Shown: positions 37,901 to 47,482, numbered from the stretch's first letter. The stretch is DNA of 64,000 nucleotides from Porphyromonas vaginalis (GCF_958301595.1 NZ_CATQJU010000001.1:434001-498000), one strand, 5' to 3'. Notes: generated by a model from the sequence alone, not told the origin. Numbers and translations: made by a program.

Positions 37901-39268
37901 GACCCCAAGACGGGTGTCATACTGCAGCACGAGTTGGTACCCTATGCCAGCACCATTTTCTTTGCAAACGGAGCTACCGTCAGCAAGGACGATACGCTAC
38001 TCAACTTTGACCCACACAATACGGCACTCGTCTCCGAGTTCTCAGGTCGTCTTGTCTTCGAGAATCTTGTTGAGAAGGTCACCTTCGAGTACGAGACCGA
38101 CGAGAGTGCTTCACACAAGGAGATAGTCATCATCCGCAAGCAAGGTGTCAAGAACAACCTCATCCCGACAGCTCAGATACTAGACGAGCAGGGCAATGTA
38201 CTTCGCTCGTACAACCTCCCCGTCGGTGCTCACCTAGTCAAGGAGGATGGCGATATGATCACACAGGGCGACATCATCACCAAGACACCTCGCGCTATCT
38301 CTGGTGCAGGTGATATCACGGGTGGTCTACCACGTGTTCAGGAGCTCTTTGAGGCGCGCAACCCTTCGAGTCCTGCTGTCGTAGCAGAGATCGATGGTAC
38401 CATCGACTTCGCTGGCGTCAAGCGTGGCAATCAGGAGATCTCCATCACCTCTCGTCTAGGTGAGATCCGTAAGTACTTCGTACCACTTACGAAGCAGATC
38501 CTCGTACAGCCTGGCGACTATGTACGTGCAGGTATGCCCCTCTCCGAGGGTGCTATCACGCCAGCAGACATCCTCGCCATCCAGGGTCCCACGGCCGTAC
38601 AGGAGTACATCGTCAACGAGGTGCAGGACGTCTATCGTCTACAAGGTGTGAAGATCAATGATAAGCACTTTGAGGTGATCGTCCGCCAGATGATGCGCAA
38701 GGTACAGGTCATCGACCCAGGAGATACCCTCCTGATGCCTCAGCAGATTGTAGACAAAAACGATGCTACCGAGGAGAACGACAAGCTATGGGGTATGAAG
38801 GTCATCACCGATGCAGGTGACTCCACCACCATGAAGCCTGGACAGATCATCTCGAGCCGTAAGCTACGTGATGAGAATAGCTCGCTCAAGCGTCGTGACC
38901 TCAAGCCCGCTGTAGCACGAGATGCGATGCCTGCCACGACCAATCAGATCCTACAGGGTATCACAAAGGCTGCGCTACAGACGCGAGGCTTCATTTCAGC
39001 GGCTTCCTTCCAGGAGACCTCCAAGGTACTCAACGATGCGGCCATCTCGGGCAAGGCTGACAAGCTCGAGGGCATCAAGGAGAATGTCATCTGTGGTCAC
39101 CTCATCCCCGCAGGTACAGGTCTACCCGAGTATGACAAGCTCCTCGTCATGTCGCAGAAGGAGCATGACGAGATCGAGGCACAGAGCCGTCAGACTGGAT
39201 CTGACGCCAGCTACCGCGCTAAGAAGATCGACGAGGAGAAGACCTCCGAGACCGCTCCCGCTAAGTAA
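34919..39268 (+). CDS. rpoC: DNA-directed RNA polymerase subunit beta'
   Basis: 1449 residues. N-terminal zinc site [20 protein letters not shown], bridge and rudder regions, the catalytic [12 protein letters not shown], the second zinc site [13 protein letters not shown], the trigger loop around [19 protein letters not shown], and a C-terminal Lys/Glu-rich tail. Followed by a strong terminator at 39361. Confidence 0.98.
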   Translation: MAYKTAPKSKTTFSSIRLSLASPEEILAASHGEVTNPNTLDYKTYKPVRDGLFCERIFGPVKDYECNCGKFKRIRFRGTICDRCGVEVTEKKVRRERTGHIKLAVPVAHIWYFRSLPNKLASLLNLKSKDLEAIIYYEKYIVLQSGVSDLEVNTILTEEEYQAKLDELDQSHPDNYDLPESDPDKFVAKIGAEALYEMLSNLDLDSLSYELRDKAQTETSQQRRLDALKRLNVVESFRASKDINRPEWMILKVVPVIPPDLRPLVPLDGGRFATSDLNELYRRVILRNNRLKRLLEQSVPEVIIRNEKRMLQEAVDSLLDNSRKSSAFKGENNRPLKSLSDSLKGKPGRFRQNLLGKRVDYSARSVIVVGPELQMHECGLPKDMAAELYKPFIIRKLIERGVVKTVKSAKRIVDRRDNVIWEILENVMKGHPVLLNRAPTLHRLGIQAFQPKMIEGKAIQLHPLACTAFNADFDGDQMAVHLPLGNEAILEAQLLMLASHNILNPANGAPITVPSQDMVLGLYYITKIRKGVKGSGLTFYGVEEARIAYNEGKLDIHAPINVRIDNVLEDGQLVSKIIETSMGRIMVNENVPTEVGYINETLGKGALRSIISNVIKVCGFAKTAQFLDKIKNLGYYMAFKGGLSFRLQDVVIPKDKEKLVAEGNERVEEIFAQYNEGFITNTERYNQIIDTWSNVSNKITASLMRQLAQDDEGFNNIFMMMDSGARGSKEQIRQLAGIRGLMAKPQKSGSGGGQVIENPILSNFKEGLSVLEYFISSHGARKGLADTALKTADAGYLTRRLVDVSHDVVISEEDCGTLRGIEMADVMKNSTVVATLGERILGRTSVHDIKHPETGEYIVRAGEEINEVAVAAITAAGIETVEVRSVLTCETKNGVCAKCYGRNLATNKLVQRGEVVGVIAAQAIGEPGTQLTLRTFHAGGTASNQETDATVRARFSGTIEYSDIRYVDVERAGRDGNMRPAHIVVNRTAELRILDPKTGVILQHELVPYASTIFFANGATVSKDDTLLNFDPHNTALVSEFSGRLVFENLVEKVTFEYETDESASHKEIVIIRKQGVKNNLIPTAQILDEQGNVLRSYNLPVGAHLVKEDGDMITQGDIITKTPRAISGAGDITGGLPRVQELFEARNPSSPAVVAEIDGTIDFAGVKRGNQEISITSRLGEIRKYFVPLTKQILVQPGDYVRAGMPLSEGAITPADILAIQGPTAVQEYIVNEVQDVYRLQGVKINDKHFEVIVRQMMRKVQVIDPGDTLLMPQQIVDKNDATEENDKLWGMKVITDAGDSTTMKPGQIISSRKLRDENSSLKRRDLKPAVARDAMPATTNQILQGITKAALQTRGFISAASFQETSKVLNDAAISGKADKLEGIKENVICGHLIPAGTGLPEYDKLLVMSQKEHDEIEAQSRQTGSDASYRAKKIDEEKTSETAPAK

Positions 39269-39360
39269 CAACTGCCTCACAGAGTAGCTCGTATAGTAGC
39301 TCTAAAGCAAAGATTATCTCAGGAGTACCCTATATAGTCTCCTCATAGATATAAGCAACG

Positions 39361-39418
39361 AAAAGGAAGGCTCGCCCCACAGGTCCACACGACCTCATGA
39401 GGCGAGCCTTCCTTTTGT
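39361..39418 (+). terminator. Intrinsic terminator after rpoC
   Basis: Arms AAAAGGAAGGCTCGCC / GGCGAGCCTTCCTTTT with TTTTG tail. Ends the large ribosomal/RNA polymerase unit. Confidence 0.92.
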
Positions 39419-39477
39419 TGTGCCCCTTCGCCAGCAAGAGTGCCAGCCTCCACCCGTTGCTAATTGTAAATTATTAG

Positions 39478-39485
39478 TATCTTTA
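39478..39485 (+). promoter_or_regulatory. -7 box of the HExxH protein gene
   Basis: TATCTTTA, 36 bases ahead of the ATG at 39522. The 40 bases after it closely match those following the box at 41741. Confidence 0.6.
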
Positions 39486-39521
39486 CCGCAGTATTCACCC
39501 TATCACGTACACTCATCTGTT

Positions 39522-41030
39522 ATGCAAAACCCTAACAACTTGTCCAAATCTATGAGAACTAGCTATATAGCTATAGTTCTATTCCTCGTGTCCTCCTTAT
39601 GTATGCAGGCACAACAAAATATGTCGACTGACTTCAACGGTCTAACCCTAACGATAAGACCGTTTTATTCTGACTATGTCGCAAAAATGAATGAAAACCC
39701 AGATGACACATGGTGTGCGAACCCATATCTTCACTGTCAATTTATTGAGACTATCCCAAGCTCTCTTATTACGCCAGCAGACACCTTCTTTATTGATCAG
39801 GCTCCTGTTAAGATGCTCCCTTATGTTTGGACACAAACTGTAGCAGGAGTACTCCTTTTGTCCTATATTCAAGCAGAATATGTACGAGAGTTTAATCTCG
39901 AAAAGTTCCTTGTAGCTCCGGCAATTCGATGGAAAGAGAATAAGAACTTTTCCGATCGGGCAGTCCTTAGATATTCTTATTTGCCTCCTTTTCAGATAAG
40001 AATGGACGACGAATACTATAGTCCAACGTACTTTCTAATGCCGGAAGAATTGAATTATTTCTTTTCTCGGAAAGGCGAGCCTCAGGATTCATTGCGTATC
40101 ACAGTGGATGCTTCTGATGCGTTGTTTTACACGCGATCCGATAGACCACTGGTTCCCGATCCAATAGATCCCGCCTTGAAAAGAATTGATTGTACCGTAT
40201 CTACAGCTCCATCTATCTTTTTCTTATATCGTCCTGCTTTTCTTCATAAAGAAAAGACTATTGAGGGGATTGATATTGACGTCCTCTTCCAGCATCTCGA
40301 TAAGTTGCACATACTCACAAATGAAAGTGGAATCAAGCTGGAGCTGGAGCTCCTCCCTCTTAAGGACACAGCACCCATAGACAGTGCTATATGTCGACTC
40401 CAGCAAATTGTTCCTCCATTGGATAAGCTCACGAAGCCATTGGAGTCCTCCCCCACAAAGGTGGATTTAATTGTCTCCCATATGGTTCAGTCGTGGGATG
40501 GCTGGGGGTTTGTATATGGAAAAGCTTTCCCAGATACCGAAAACAAGGTCCTGCTGGTTGATCCTGATGATTATTACTCTCGTGTATTAACGCATGAGAT
40601 GACACACCTATTTCTCCCTTCTGTGAAGCCTGATCAAGCTTCCTGGATGTCCTCCGTAGATAAATACATGCTAAACGAAGCGCTTGTGGAGTATGTCGCC
40701 TGCGTCATTCACAAGGAATATACAGGAGAAAGCTATTGGGAGGAGAAGGAACGTTATGTCTCGGAAAATGTGGATAGCACAATGTTGAATGACGTATCGC
40801 AAATAGAGGAGGTTACTTACACTGGGGAAGACAGCAATAGTAGCTATTGGCTATACTACACCTATATTCCTCACTGCATTCATCAGAAAGCATTGGTGAG
40901 TGGTGGAGATTGGGCAGTAGCAGAGCGTATTATCTCTATCTACAAACGAGGTCTAGAGTCTAATTGGGACGAAGGCACTATGCGCCCCATCTTAAATCAG
41001 TTCAAAGAGGACTTCGGCATTCGTTTTTGA
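39522..41030 (+). CDS. Exported zinc-metalloprotease-like protein (HExxH), otherwise unknown
   Basis: 502 residues from the ATG at 39522; a second start at 39552 (MRTSYIAIVLFLVSSLCMQAQ) would begin at the signal peptide core. The signal peptide is clear. Near the C-terminal third is VLTHEMTHLFLP (HExxH), followed 30-odd residues later by LNEALVEYVAC, the right spacing for a gluzincin third zinc ligand (Glu). The rest shows no known domain. AT-richer than surrounding genes, with more A/T third positions. Its promoter DNA matches that of the S41 protease gene 0.8 kb downstream, so both may be expressed together. Confidence 0.75.
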   Translation: MQNPNNLSKSMRTSYIAIVLFLVSSLCMQAQQNMSTDFNGLTLTIRPFYSDYVAKMNENPDDTWCANPYLHCQFIETIPSSLITPADTFFIDQAPVKMLPYVWTQTVAGVLLLSYIQAEYVREFNLEKFLVAPAIRWKENKNFSDRAVLRYSYLPPFQIRMDDEYYSPTYFLMPEELNYFFSRKGEPQDSLRITVDASDALFYTRSDRPLVPDPIDPALKRIDCTVSTAPSIFFLYRPAFLHKEKTIEGIDIDVLFQHLDKLHILTNESGIKLELELLPLKDTAPIDSAICRLQQIVPPLDKLTKPLESSPTKVDLIVSHMVQSWDGWGFVYGKAFPDTENKVLLVDPDDYYSRVLTHEMTHLFLPSVKPDQASWMSSVDKYMLNEALVEYVACVIHKEYTGESYWEEKERYVSENVDSTMLNDVSQIEEVTYTGEDSNSSYWLYYTYIPHCIHQKALVSGGDWAVAERIISIYKRGLESNWDEGTMRPILNQFKEDFGIRF

Positions 41031-41094
41031 GCAGTAAAATAAGCCCAAAGGCAATTCTACATACTCGCCGCTAAGAAGTATGGCTGGACGAGTA

Positions 41095-41670
41095 ACGATT
41101 TGTAGGGACGTACGGCTCGTGCGTCCGTTGTAGTACAGGAATACGAACATTGCTATCAAAGCATTGACACTGTAACCTTTGACACAACGGACGCACTCCC
41201 GCTAGACACTGTCCGAGCGTCCCTACATCTCGCTACTCGTCTCGTTGTCGGACAATAATAAGACGAGTGCAGGTGACGAAGGAAGCGACCGCTTGCGGTC
41301 GGACGTATCATAGCCCCCAGTCGAAGGAGCAAAGCTTCGAACGACTGGGGGGCATAGGGGCGTACAAGGTGGGACGACCTCCCCTAGCGGGAGGTCGGAC
41401 TGGAGGTTGTAAATTCGTCTAGTCCGACCCACAAGGGGTCGATAAATCAGGCGGCGTCTAGCGTCCGTGGGTCGTTCGGGGCTTTGCCCCTTCGATCCAC
41501 GGCTATGATTCGTCGGACCTCTCACTATCATGATACTGGTGTTACAGCGTCTGATGGCTGGACTTTTCGTGTTGATGTGGTTTGTGTAGGGGCGGACCTG
41601 CGTGTCCGCCCATGGGGCATACTCCGCTTCGACGAGGACAGGCGGACACGCAGGTCCGCCCCTACAAAGG
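41095..41670. repeat. Cluster of long inverted repeats and hairpins
   Basis: The whole 0.78-kb gap between two genes holds nested inverted repeats: TGTAGGGACG (41101) paired with CGTCCCTACA (41217) and GTGCGTCCGTTGT with ACAACGGACGCAC; CCCCCAGTCG / CGACTGGGGG near 41317-41352; GACCTCCC / GGGAGGTC near 41379; and a perfect 26-bp pair at 41585-41610 and 41641-41666. Small reading frames through it (41223-41531 minus, 41484-41696 plus) are not gene-like. These resemble REP-type families in Bacteroidota, but no name is assigned. Confidence 0.8.
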
Positions 41671-41740
41671 GTTACACGTCCCAGCGGGTTACTTGATTTG
41701 CGAAATCGAGTGTTAGTCTCTCCTTCTCACAAGTTATGAG

Positions 41741-41748
41741 TACCTTTA
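41741..41748 (+). promoter_or_regulatory. -7 box of the S41 protease gene
   Basis: TACCTTTA, 58 bases before the ATG. The segment CAGTATTCAC(C/T)CTATCA that follows also occurs after the box at 39478. Confidence 0.6.
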
Positions 41749-41806
41749 CTTCAGTATTCACTCTATCAAGTGCATTCACCCATCAATCACACAAAGTCCT
41801 ACCACT

Positions 41807-43363
41807 ATGACGAGTAGATTTGTCCCCTATTTACTGAGATCGTTATGTCTATGTCTGTTAGCGTTCAATACTTACGCCCAAGACATTCTCACATTTGCAA
41901 ACAGCCCCAGCCAAGATACTCTAACCGAGGAGAATGCCACTCAAAGGGATCTACAAGTACTTGGTAAACTTCTAAAGGAGAGTCACCCCAAAATGCTTGA
42001 GGAGGGCTTTGCGATTAGTCTGGATAGTGAACTAACTAAGTTTTATCAGCTAGCCAAGCATGTCGATACCCCTTCCGATTCGTACCTCCTTCTTCAGCAA
42101 TTTACGAGTTTGATGGGTGACGGTCACACTACGCTGACTCTTGACACCGCTCTGTTTAAGACTTACTACCCAATTAGGCTAGGAATCGAAGAGTACCCTA
42201 CGGTGCGTCTCATGACAGCCCCTAAGACCCTTCAGAGCTATGTCGGAAAGGAGATTAAGTCCATCTGTGACATCCCCATCCTAGATGTTGTCGATACGCT
42301 CAGACGCTATATTAGTGCGGACAATGTGCAGTACTCGCTCTCGCAAGTAAGTGCTTTAGGTTCATTCTGTATCTATTGGAGATCTCTAGGCTTGGATACT
42401 TTGAAAGTTACATTTGCTGATATGGACTCCATCTTTATCTCGCCCATATCTGTGAGTGATAGAGTGGAGTTGTATAGCAGTCCAAATGCGAAACATTACA
42501 GCACGCTTACTGCTCCACGCAAAGCTCTGTACTGGTATGACGTGATGGCAGCTCCAGGAGTTGCTTACCTCCAGATGAACGCTATGAAAGACTATCAGTC
42601 TGAGTATAGTCGCATTACTAGTTCTAAGCCAAGTGGCTATAAACTAACCCCTCAAGAGGAGGCATACCTATCCTCTCTACCTCGTTTTTCGGACTTTATT
42701 GATCAGATGTTTCAAAAGATGGACTCGCTTCATACGCACACACTGATCATAGATCTCCGCTACAATTCAGGAGGAAATAGCATGCTTGGCGATATGCTAC
42801 TTCAGTATTTACCTTCGCAAAGAGAGGACGCATCACACTATACATATCAGCTACGAGTGTCTGAGTTGTGGAGGAGGAACTACCCCTCCGTGTCCGAGAG
42901 GATTCCGAAAGCGTACTCTGGGAAGATGATCGATGGAAAGACTTTTAGTGACTTGATCCTTACAGATGGTCAAAGTCAAATATCACGCGATCAGAGCCAC
43001 ACTCCTCGACGAACTTTTAAGGGAGACGTCTACATATTCGTTGGAGAGAAGACCTTCAGTAGTGCTGGGGTGCTCGCAACTGTAGCACAGGATGCAGGGG
43101 TGGCCCTTATCCTTGAAGATGCAAGTTCACCTTGTGCCTTTGCTCCTTGTCACTATGGAGATGTAATCGGATTCACGCTACCCAATAGTGGCTTTAAGGG
43201 TTATACTAGCAGCAAGTCTTTTGTGCGTCCAGATCAGACAAGATGTGGAGAGAAGAGACTTGTTCCCGATAGATCTATTCCTCAGACTAAGGATACGACC
43301 CAGCTTGGAGCGGATCCGCTGTGGGAATATGTCATCAAAACAACATCAGAGACAAAAGAATAG
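41807..43363 (+). CDS. S41 family (tail-specific) protease, exported
   Basis: 518 residues. Signal peptide MTSRFVPYLLRSLCLCLLAFNTYAQ. N-terminal part has a QFTSLMGDGHTTL motif typical of S41 proteins, a central region without an obvious PDZ, and the catalytic core: LIIDLRYNSGGNS, then GDVYIFVGEKTFSSAGVLATVAQ with the Ser nucleophile in TFSSAG. A Lys partner may be in the following stretch but is not certain by eye. Likely periplasmic or outer-membrane-linked. AT-richer than its surroundings. Confidence 0.85.
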   Translation: MTSRFVPYLLRSLCLCLLAFNTYAQDILTFANSPSQDTLTEENATQRDLQVLGKLLKESHPKMLEEGFAISLDSELTKFYQLAKHVDTPSDSYLLLQQFTSLMGDGHTTLTLDTALFKTYYPIRLGIEEYPTVRLMTAPKTLQSYVGKEIKSICDIPILDVVDTLRRYISADNVQYSLSQVSALGSFCIYWRSLGLDTLKVTFADMDSIFISPISVSDRVELYSSPNAKHYSTLTAPRKALYWYDVMAAPGVAYLQMNAMKDYQSEYSRITSSKPSGYKLTPQEEAYLSSLPRFSDFIDQMFQKMDSLHTHTLIIDLRYNSGGNSMLGDMLLQYLPSQREDASHYTYQLRVSELWRRNYPSVSERIPKAYSGKMIDGKTFSDLILTDGQSQISRDQSHTPRRTFKGDVYIFVGEKTFSSAGVLATVAQDAGVALILEDASSPCAFAPCHYGDVIGFTLPNSGFKGYTSSKSFVRPDQTRCGEKRLVPDRSIPQTKDTTQLGADPLWEYVIKTTSETKE

Positions 43364-43400
43364 AGCCTACGATGCGCTCGCTCTCATTTCGAGCTCGCTC

Positions 43401-44810
43401 TTACGGGACGATCACCTTGCTATTGTCCACGATATAGACGCCTTGCGGTAGATCACGCATCGCCTCACTGTAGTCATCAGCAATGCGCACGACCTCGCCC
43501 GACATGGTGTAGACGATGTGACGACCAGCGGTCGGCACTACGGGCGCAATGGCTTTAGGAGTAGCTGGCAGGTGATTATCAAACCAGTCTACATTCCGCC
43601 GAAGAGCAGTCGTAAGCTCCTCCGCTGCGCTGTGCAGAGGCTTGAAGTCGCCCTTAGACCAGCGCTGCTTGTCCCGCTGATAAGCCTCCTCATAAGGGGC
43701 AAAGCAACTCTCCAAGTAGCGCATCCACTCATCAGAAAGCACGGGGTGCACCTCTTTCCACACCTTGCAGACGGCTGAGCTAAAGTCTTCATCCTTAAGC
43801 AACTCCCCGATCCAGTGAGGCGCAAAGGCGTAGTGTACCTTCATCCTAAAGGTGTAGTCCGTCTTCTCCCGATTCATACAGGTGAGGTCCCAGATAGGGC
43901 CTGCCACCCACTTGCTCCCCTCGCCCTGATCTTTGTGTAGGTAAAAGCTCCCGTGGAAGCCATCGGGATTGTCCATAACCTCCTGAATGATGAAAAAGCG
44001 AGCCATCGCATCGACATCGAGGCGATCCTTCCAGCGGCTAGTCGCTTTGTTCGGAGCATAGATATCATCGTTGAGTCCCTTAAACTCATCAGTCAGCCAA
44101 TCCCGCTGTGCCGTCGAGAGCACCTTCGGTGAGTGGTAAGTGATGTTGATGATCCAGCGGTCATTCTCTCTAAAGCTAATTTGGTTCTGCTCCTTATAGT
44201 TGTCCACCTCTACCAGCCAGCCACCCGGGATGGTCGCTGCATCTTCGTTATTGTCTGGCTGCTCGTAGATGTTGACACGATTCTTCCCGATCCGTATCGT
44301 CTCCGTCAACAAGTAGAGACCGATATAGTCGCCATTGAGCACCACCTCAATAGGCTTTGTAGAGGGCGTCCAAGCCATCCCCATCAGCTCGCCTAGCTTC
44401 ATGCCAGCCATCGTCGGTGGCCAAAACTTCAGGAGTGCCCAGTGCTTATTCTTCGGCATACCCATGAGTGACAGCTTCTCGTCCAGCTTGAGCTTATAGG
44501 GCTTCTTGTCCCCCTTCCACGAGGAGTGGCCTCTGCCACGAATGTTCATCCCTAGGGGCTCTACGGCAGTGCCTAGACTCACCTTCCCAGCGGGGTCGGT
44601 AATGTAAAACGTAGCTCGCTTGTACTCTTTCTTCGTGATGATAGGCTTGCCATCGGCCGTGGTGATATACATGATGGGGATAGTCTGTGACGGCTCCACC
44701 ACAGCATCGGAGGGCAGCTCCGCATCACCCTGCCCACGACAGGGCAGTAGTGCCGTAAGCATCACGCTCAGCGTCAGCAGGATCACTGTACCAATCGAAT
44801 TGCGTCTCAT
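43401..44810 (-). CDS. CotH kinase family protein, exported
   Basis: 469 residues. Signal peptide (RNSIGTVILLTLSVMLTALLPCRGQ), then a CotH-like domain: MNIRGRGHSSWKGDKKPYKLKLD, MGMPKNKHWALLKFW, VEVVLNGDYIGLYLLTE-type motif (here IEVVLNGDYIGLYLL), GGWLVEVDNY and the active-site-like GPIWDLTCMN. CotH proteins are secretory protein kinases; this family in Bacteroidota is usually uncharacterised. The last 40 residues (HIVYTMSGEVV...LPQGVYIVDNSKVIV) look like a short sorting tail. It follows the glycosyltransferase unit by 37 bases. Confidence 0.82.
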   Translation of the reverse strand: MRRNSIGTVILLTLSVMLTALLPCRGQGDAELPSDAVVEPSQTIPIMYITTADGKPIITKKEYKRATFYITDPAGKVSLGTAVEPLGMNIRGRGHSSWKGDKKPYKLKLDEKLSLMGMPKNKHWALLKFWPPTMAGMKLGELMGMAWTPSTKPIEVVLNGDYIGLYLLTETIRIGKNRVNIYEQPDNNEDAATIPGGWLVEVDNYKEQNQISFRENDRWIINITYHSPKVLSTAQRDWLTDEFKGLNDDIYAPNKATSRWKDRLDVDAMARFFIIQEVMDNPDGFHGSFYLHKDQGEGSKWVAGPIWDLTCMNREKTDYTFRMKVHYAFAPHWIGELLKDEDFSSAVCKVWKEVHPVLSDEWMRYLESCFAPYEEAYQRDKQRWSKGDFKPLHSAAEELTTALRRNVDWFDNHLPATPKAIAPVVPTAGRHIVYTMSGEVVRIADDYSEAMRDLPQGVYIVDNSKVIVP

Positions 44811-44847
44811 AGCTTGATAACTTATAGTTGACTGTGAAGAGGGTCCC

Positions 44848-46254
44848 CTAAGAGAACCACGACTCTACCTTGCGAAACGCTAGGTAGAAGGCATCTAGCG
44901 TGAAGGTGCAAAACAGCGCAATCGGCACAAAGCAAAAGAGGTATCTCTTCGCAGAGTAAGCAATCACGTTGTCTATCGAATCCCAAGAGTAGTTGATATG
45001 GTAGAGTAGCAGACCGTACAGTAACAAAGGCAATACGAAGGCCATAGTCACTTGCCCTAGACGCCCCCAGTGCTTACGCTTTATCATGACCGGTAGACTG
45101 GCGAGCAGCGATATCAGCAACAACAAGAAGCTCCAGCCGTAGAGCTGCGTATTGGTCAGATGCCCCCACAAGCCCTTGACGATCAGACTGGCTTTATCGC
45201 CATCACGTAGGAGCGAGGTGATGACAATACTCTCTGAGGACATGCCTGTCCACTTTTGATGCAGGAACCAGCAGCACATGGGGAGGAGTATGATCATCCC
45301 CCAACCAATGAGGTACCACCACTTCAGTCGCTTGGCACAAACTGGGTATAACAAGTAAAGCCCCATCGCCATCGGAAATACAATCCCGTCATACCGAGTC
45401 AAGATACTACCCAAGAGTAGCACGCCACTCACCCAGAGGAGTCCGTAGTCAGCAGTCGGTTTGTCGCGAGAGCAACTTTTCAGAGCATAGATCACACCAA
45501 GTGAGGCGTAGATCGCATGGATCACATTGGTTGCCGAGAGGGACGAGAAGGCTATCATCTCTGGCGTGATAAGGACGAAAAAGGTTGCGATGATGGCACC
45601 CGTACTCCCCACCACATCTCGTAGCACACCGTAAAACGAGATCAAGAAAAAAAGAAAGAACAGCCCAGGGATCAGCTTAGAAGTCTCAGCCCCCAGCATA
45701 TAGACTATGCTATAAGAGAGTTGTACCAGCGGAGCGTAGGTGATGTAGCTACCCGCATTGTGGATCAGCGGATTCTCCTCAGGACTAAAGACAGAGAGAC
45801 CACACATCGTGTGCTCTTGCGCAATGAGGTAGCCCAAAGAGTCAAAGCCAGCAAGGCTATCCCTATCAAAGGTGGGGAAGAACATACACTTCCTAAAGTT
45901 CATCACCTCGATGACCACCACAAGGACGAAGAAGATAAGCCACACAATGTTGATCTTGCCCAACCACCCCTTTAGCGTAGCCCGCGAAGGCAAGCTGGCG
46001 GTGAGCCTTTTGCTCTTATATAGGAGCAGTAAGCCCGCTACCAGCACGAGGAGCAGACCCACGACGACCCATACGAGCGAGAGCCTCTGACGCAGTAGAT
46101 CTTGTAGCATCATAAGCCCGACGGCAAGCAACATGCCGACGGGAAACGATAGCCCGACGAGTTCGACACGACTGAGCGAACCTCTCCCTACCACACTCAA
46201 GAGAGTCACTCCAGACAAGCACAGCAATATGACGAATAGTATAATGGATAGCAT
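44848..46254 (-). CDS. Multi-pass membrane protein, probable GT-C type glycosyltransferase
   Basis: 468 residues with about 11-12 membrane spans. The large loop after the third span contains FDRDSLAGFDSLGYLIAQE, where Asp residues fit the catalytic acidic loop of GT-C enzymes that use polyprenyl-phosphate sugars. No full family match recognised. It is flanked on one side by a GT2 gene and a small membrane-anchored protein gene and on the other by cotH, so it likely acts in a polyprenyl-linked glycosylation step. Gap of 12 bases to the upstream small gene. Confidence 0.7.
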   Translation of the reverse strand: MLSIILFVILLCLSGVTLLSVVGRGSLSRVELVGLSFPVGMLLAVGLMMLQDLLRQRLSLVWVVVGLLLVLVAGLLLLYKSKRLTASLPSRATLKGWLGKINIVWLIFFVLVVVIEVMNFRKCMFFPTFDRDSLAGFDSLGYLIAQEHTMCGLSVFSPEENPLIHNAGSYITYAPLVQLSYSIVYMLGAETSKLIPGLFFLFFLISFYGVLRDVVGSTGAIIATFFVLITPEMIAFSSLSATNVIHAIYASLGVIYALKSCSRDKPTADYGLLWVSGVLLLGSILTRYDGIVFPMAMGLYLLYPVCAKRLKWWYLIGWGMIILLPMCCWFLHQKWTGMSSESIVITSLLRDGDKASLIVKGLWGHLTNTQLYGWSFLLLLISLLASLPVMIKRKHWGRLGQVTMAFVLPLLLYGLLLYHINYSWDSIDNVIAYSAKRYLFCFVPIALFCTFTLDAFYLAFRKVESWFS

Positions 46255-46266
46255 AGCACAAGGAGG

Positions 46267-46749
46267 TTATTGGATAGAGTCGTTTGTTAGAGGCACGATC
46301 GCAACTTCGATGGATGGCGGAAGCGCACCAGCCGGGAACATCTCACGTCCCCCCTCGCCCACGATCAAGACATGCGTTGGCACCCGATGATTGATCTGAT
46401 ACTCTTCACAGGTCACGACTTGCCGTGGATAGAGGAAGCGCATCGCCCAGAGCTTATTCCACGGCTCTCCGGCTATTTCCTCTTGCTGAAAGTACTTAGC
46501 CGCAGGAATATAGATGATCGCATCCTCAGGGGTCTTGTCACGCACATACTTGTACACAGCGTAACCGTTGCCAAGCTTCATCTGGTAGCGATCGCTCAGC
46601 GAGGACTCTTTGTACTCGCTTGCCACCTTCCAGTTGCGTCGTAGCATAGACCAGACGAACTGATACCCCTTCTGCTCAAAAGTGTAGGAGATCAGTAGCA
46701 CCGCAATACACCCTCCGAGAAGGTTACAAAGGACCTTACTTACTTTCAT
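46267..46749 (-). CDS. Small membrane-anchored protein with GT-C-like soluble domain
   Basis: 160 residues from the ATG at 46749 (MKVSKVLCNLLGGCIAVLLISYTF); the frame continues upstream but that part overlaps the GT2 gene and is not credible. One N-terminal membrane helix is followed by a periplasmic-looking domain (YAVYKYVRDKTPEDAIIYIPAAKYF, RFLYPRQVVTCEEYQI, THVLIVGEG) that looks like the C-terminal extracellular part of GT39/GT-C proteins. It may be the detached tail of the neighbouring membrane enzyme. Overlaps the GT2 gene by 14 bases. Confidence 0.65.
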   Translation of the reverse strand: MKVSKVLCNLLGGCIAVLLISYTFEQKGYQFVWSMLRRNWKVASEYKESSLSDRYQMKLGNGYAVYKYVRDKTPEDAIIYIPAAKYFQQEEIAGEPWNKLWAMRFLYPRQVVTCEEYQINHRVPTHVLIVGEGGREMFPAGALPPSIEVAIVPLTNDSIQ

Positions 46750-47482
46750 GAGACTTCTTCTTAAATCGATATTTAAGTAGCGTAGAGATGGCCGTAATGC
46801 CATCGCGCCAAGAGATCTTCTTCCCCTCATCCACCGACCTCGGGAAGTAAGATATAGGGATCTCCTCAATCTTTATTCCTCGCAAAGCTGCCTTTGCGGT
46901 CACTTCGGGACAGAACTCAAAGCCCTCACACTCCAGATCGAACGACACTAGCAGCTCCCTTTTGAAAAGCTTATAGCAAGTCGGTTCGTCCGTAAGACGC
47001 TGCCCGTATAGCAGGTTGGTAACCTTCGTGACGAGTTGTCCACCAAGGTAGAAAGAGGTCGGGAAGCGCCCTTTGCGATGCGCTACAGAATACAAGTAGC
47101 GACTCCCGTATAGGACGGGCAAATCAGACTCTATGGCATAGCTCAGCATCTTGAAGATGTCATTGGGGTCATACTCTAGGTCCGCATCGTGGATAATAAC
47201 ATATTCACCCGCACACAGAGGCAAGCCCTGTCGTATGGCATACCCCTTTCCCCGATTGACCTCATAGCGGAGTACTTGGTAGTTGCCATCGGCAAACCTG
47301 GCCTTCAGGACTTCATTAGCAATCGCTGTGGTATCATCAGCTGATCCGTCATCGACGACAATCAGCTGACAGTTTTGCTGGGACGCTCGTATGGCTTCGA
47401 TACATCTCTCTAGAGATAAGCCGATAGTCCCAGCTTCATTATAAGCTGGGACTATTATAGAGAGAGAGTCTATGCTCTGCAT
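46736..47482 (-). CDS. Family 2 glycosyltransferase (polyprenyl-phosphate mannose synthase-like)
   Basis: 248 residues from the ATG at 47482 (MQSIDSLSIIVPAYNEAG), 35 bases after the predicted transcription start; the longer frame to 47536 crosses the promoter. GT2 fold signatures: IIVPAYNEAGTIG, LIVVDDGSADDT, NRGKGYAIRQGL, YVIIHDADLEYDP (DxD-type), DEPTCYKLFKREL. It resembles DPM1-like enzymes that load sugar on a polyprenyl phosphate, but lacks membrane helices. First gene of a minus-strand unit with the next two genes and perhaps cotH. Confidence 0.88.
   Translation of the reverse strand: MQSIDSLSIIVPAYNEAGTIGLSLERCIEAIRASQQNCQLIVVDDGSADDTTAIANEVLKARFADGNYQVLRYEVNRGKGYAIRQGLPLCAGEYVIIHDADLEYDPNDIFKMLSYAIESDLPVLYGSRYLYSVAHRKGRFPTSFYLGGQLVTKVTNLLYGQRLTDEPTCYKLFKRELLVSFDLECEGFEFCPEVTAKAALRGIKIEEIPISYFPRSVDEGKKISWRDGITAISTLLKYRFKKKSHESK

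Noticed and set aside
41585-41666. CRISPR-like array
   Set aside because: The repeats are one perfect inverted pair, not regularly spaced direct repeats, and no cas genes are near.
41223-41696. Frames of 102 and 70 codons in the hairpin cluster
   Set aside because: They read through inverted repeats, have no domain or promoter, and their composition follows the repeats.
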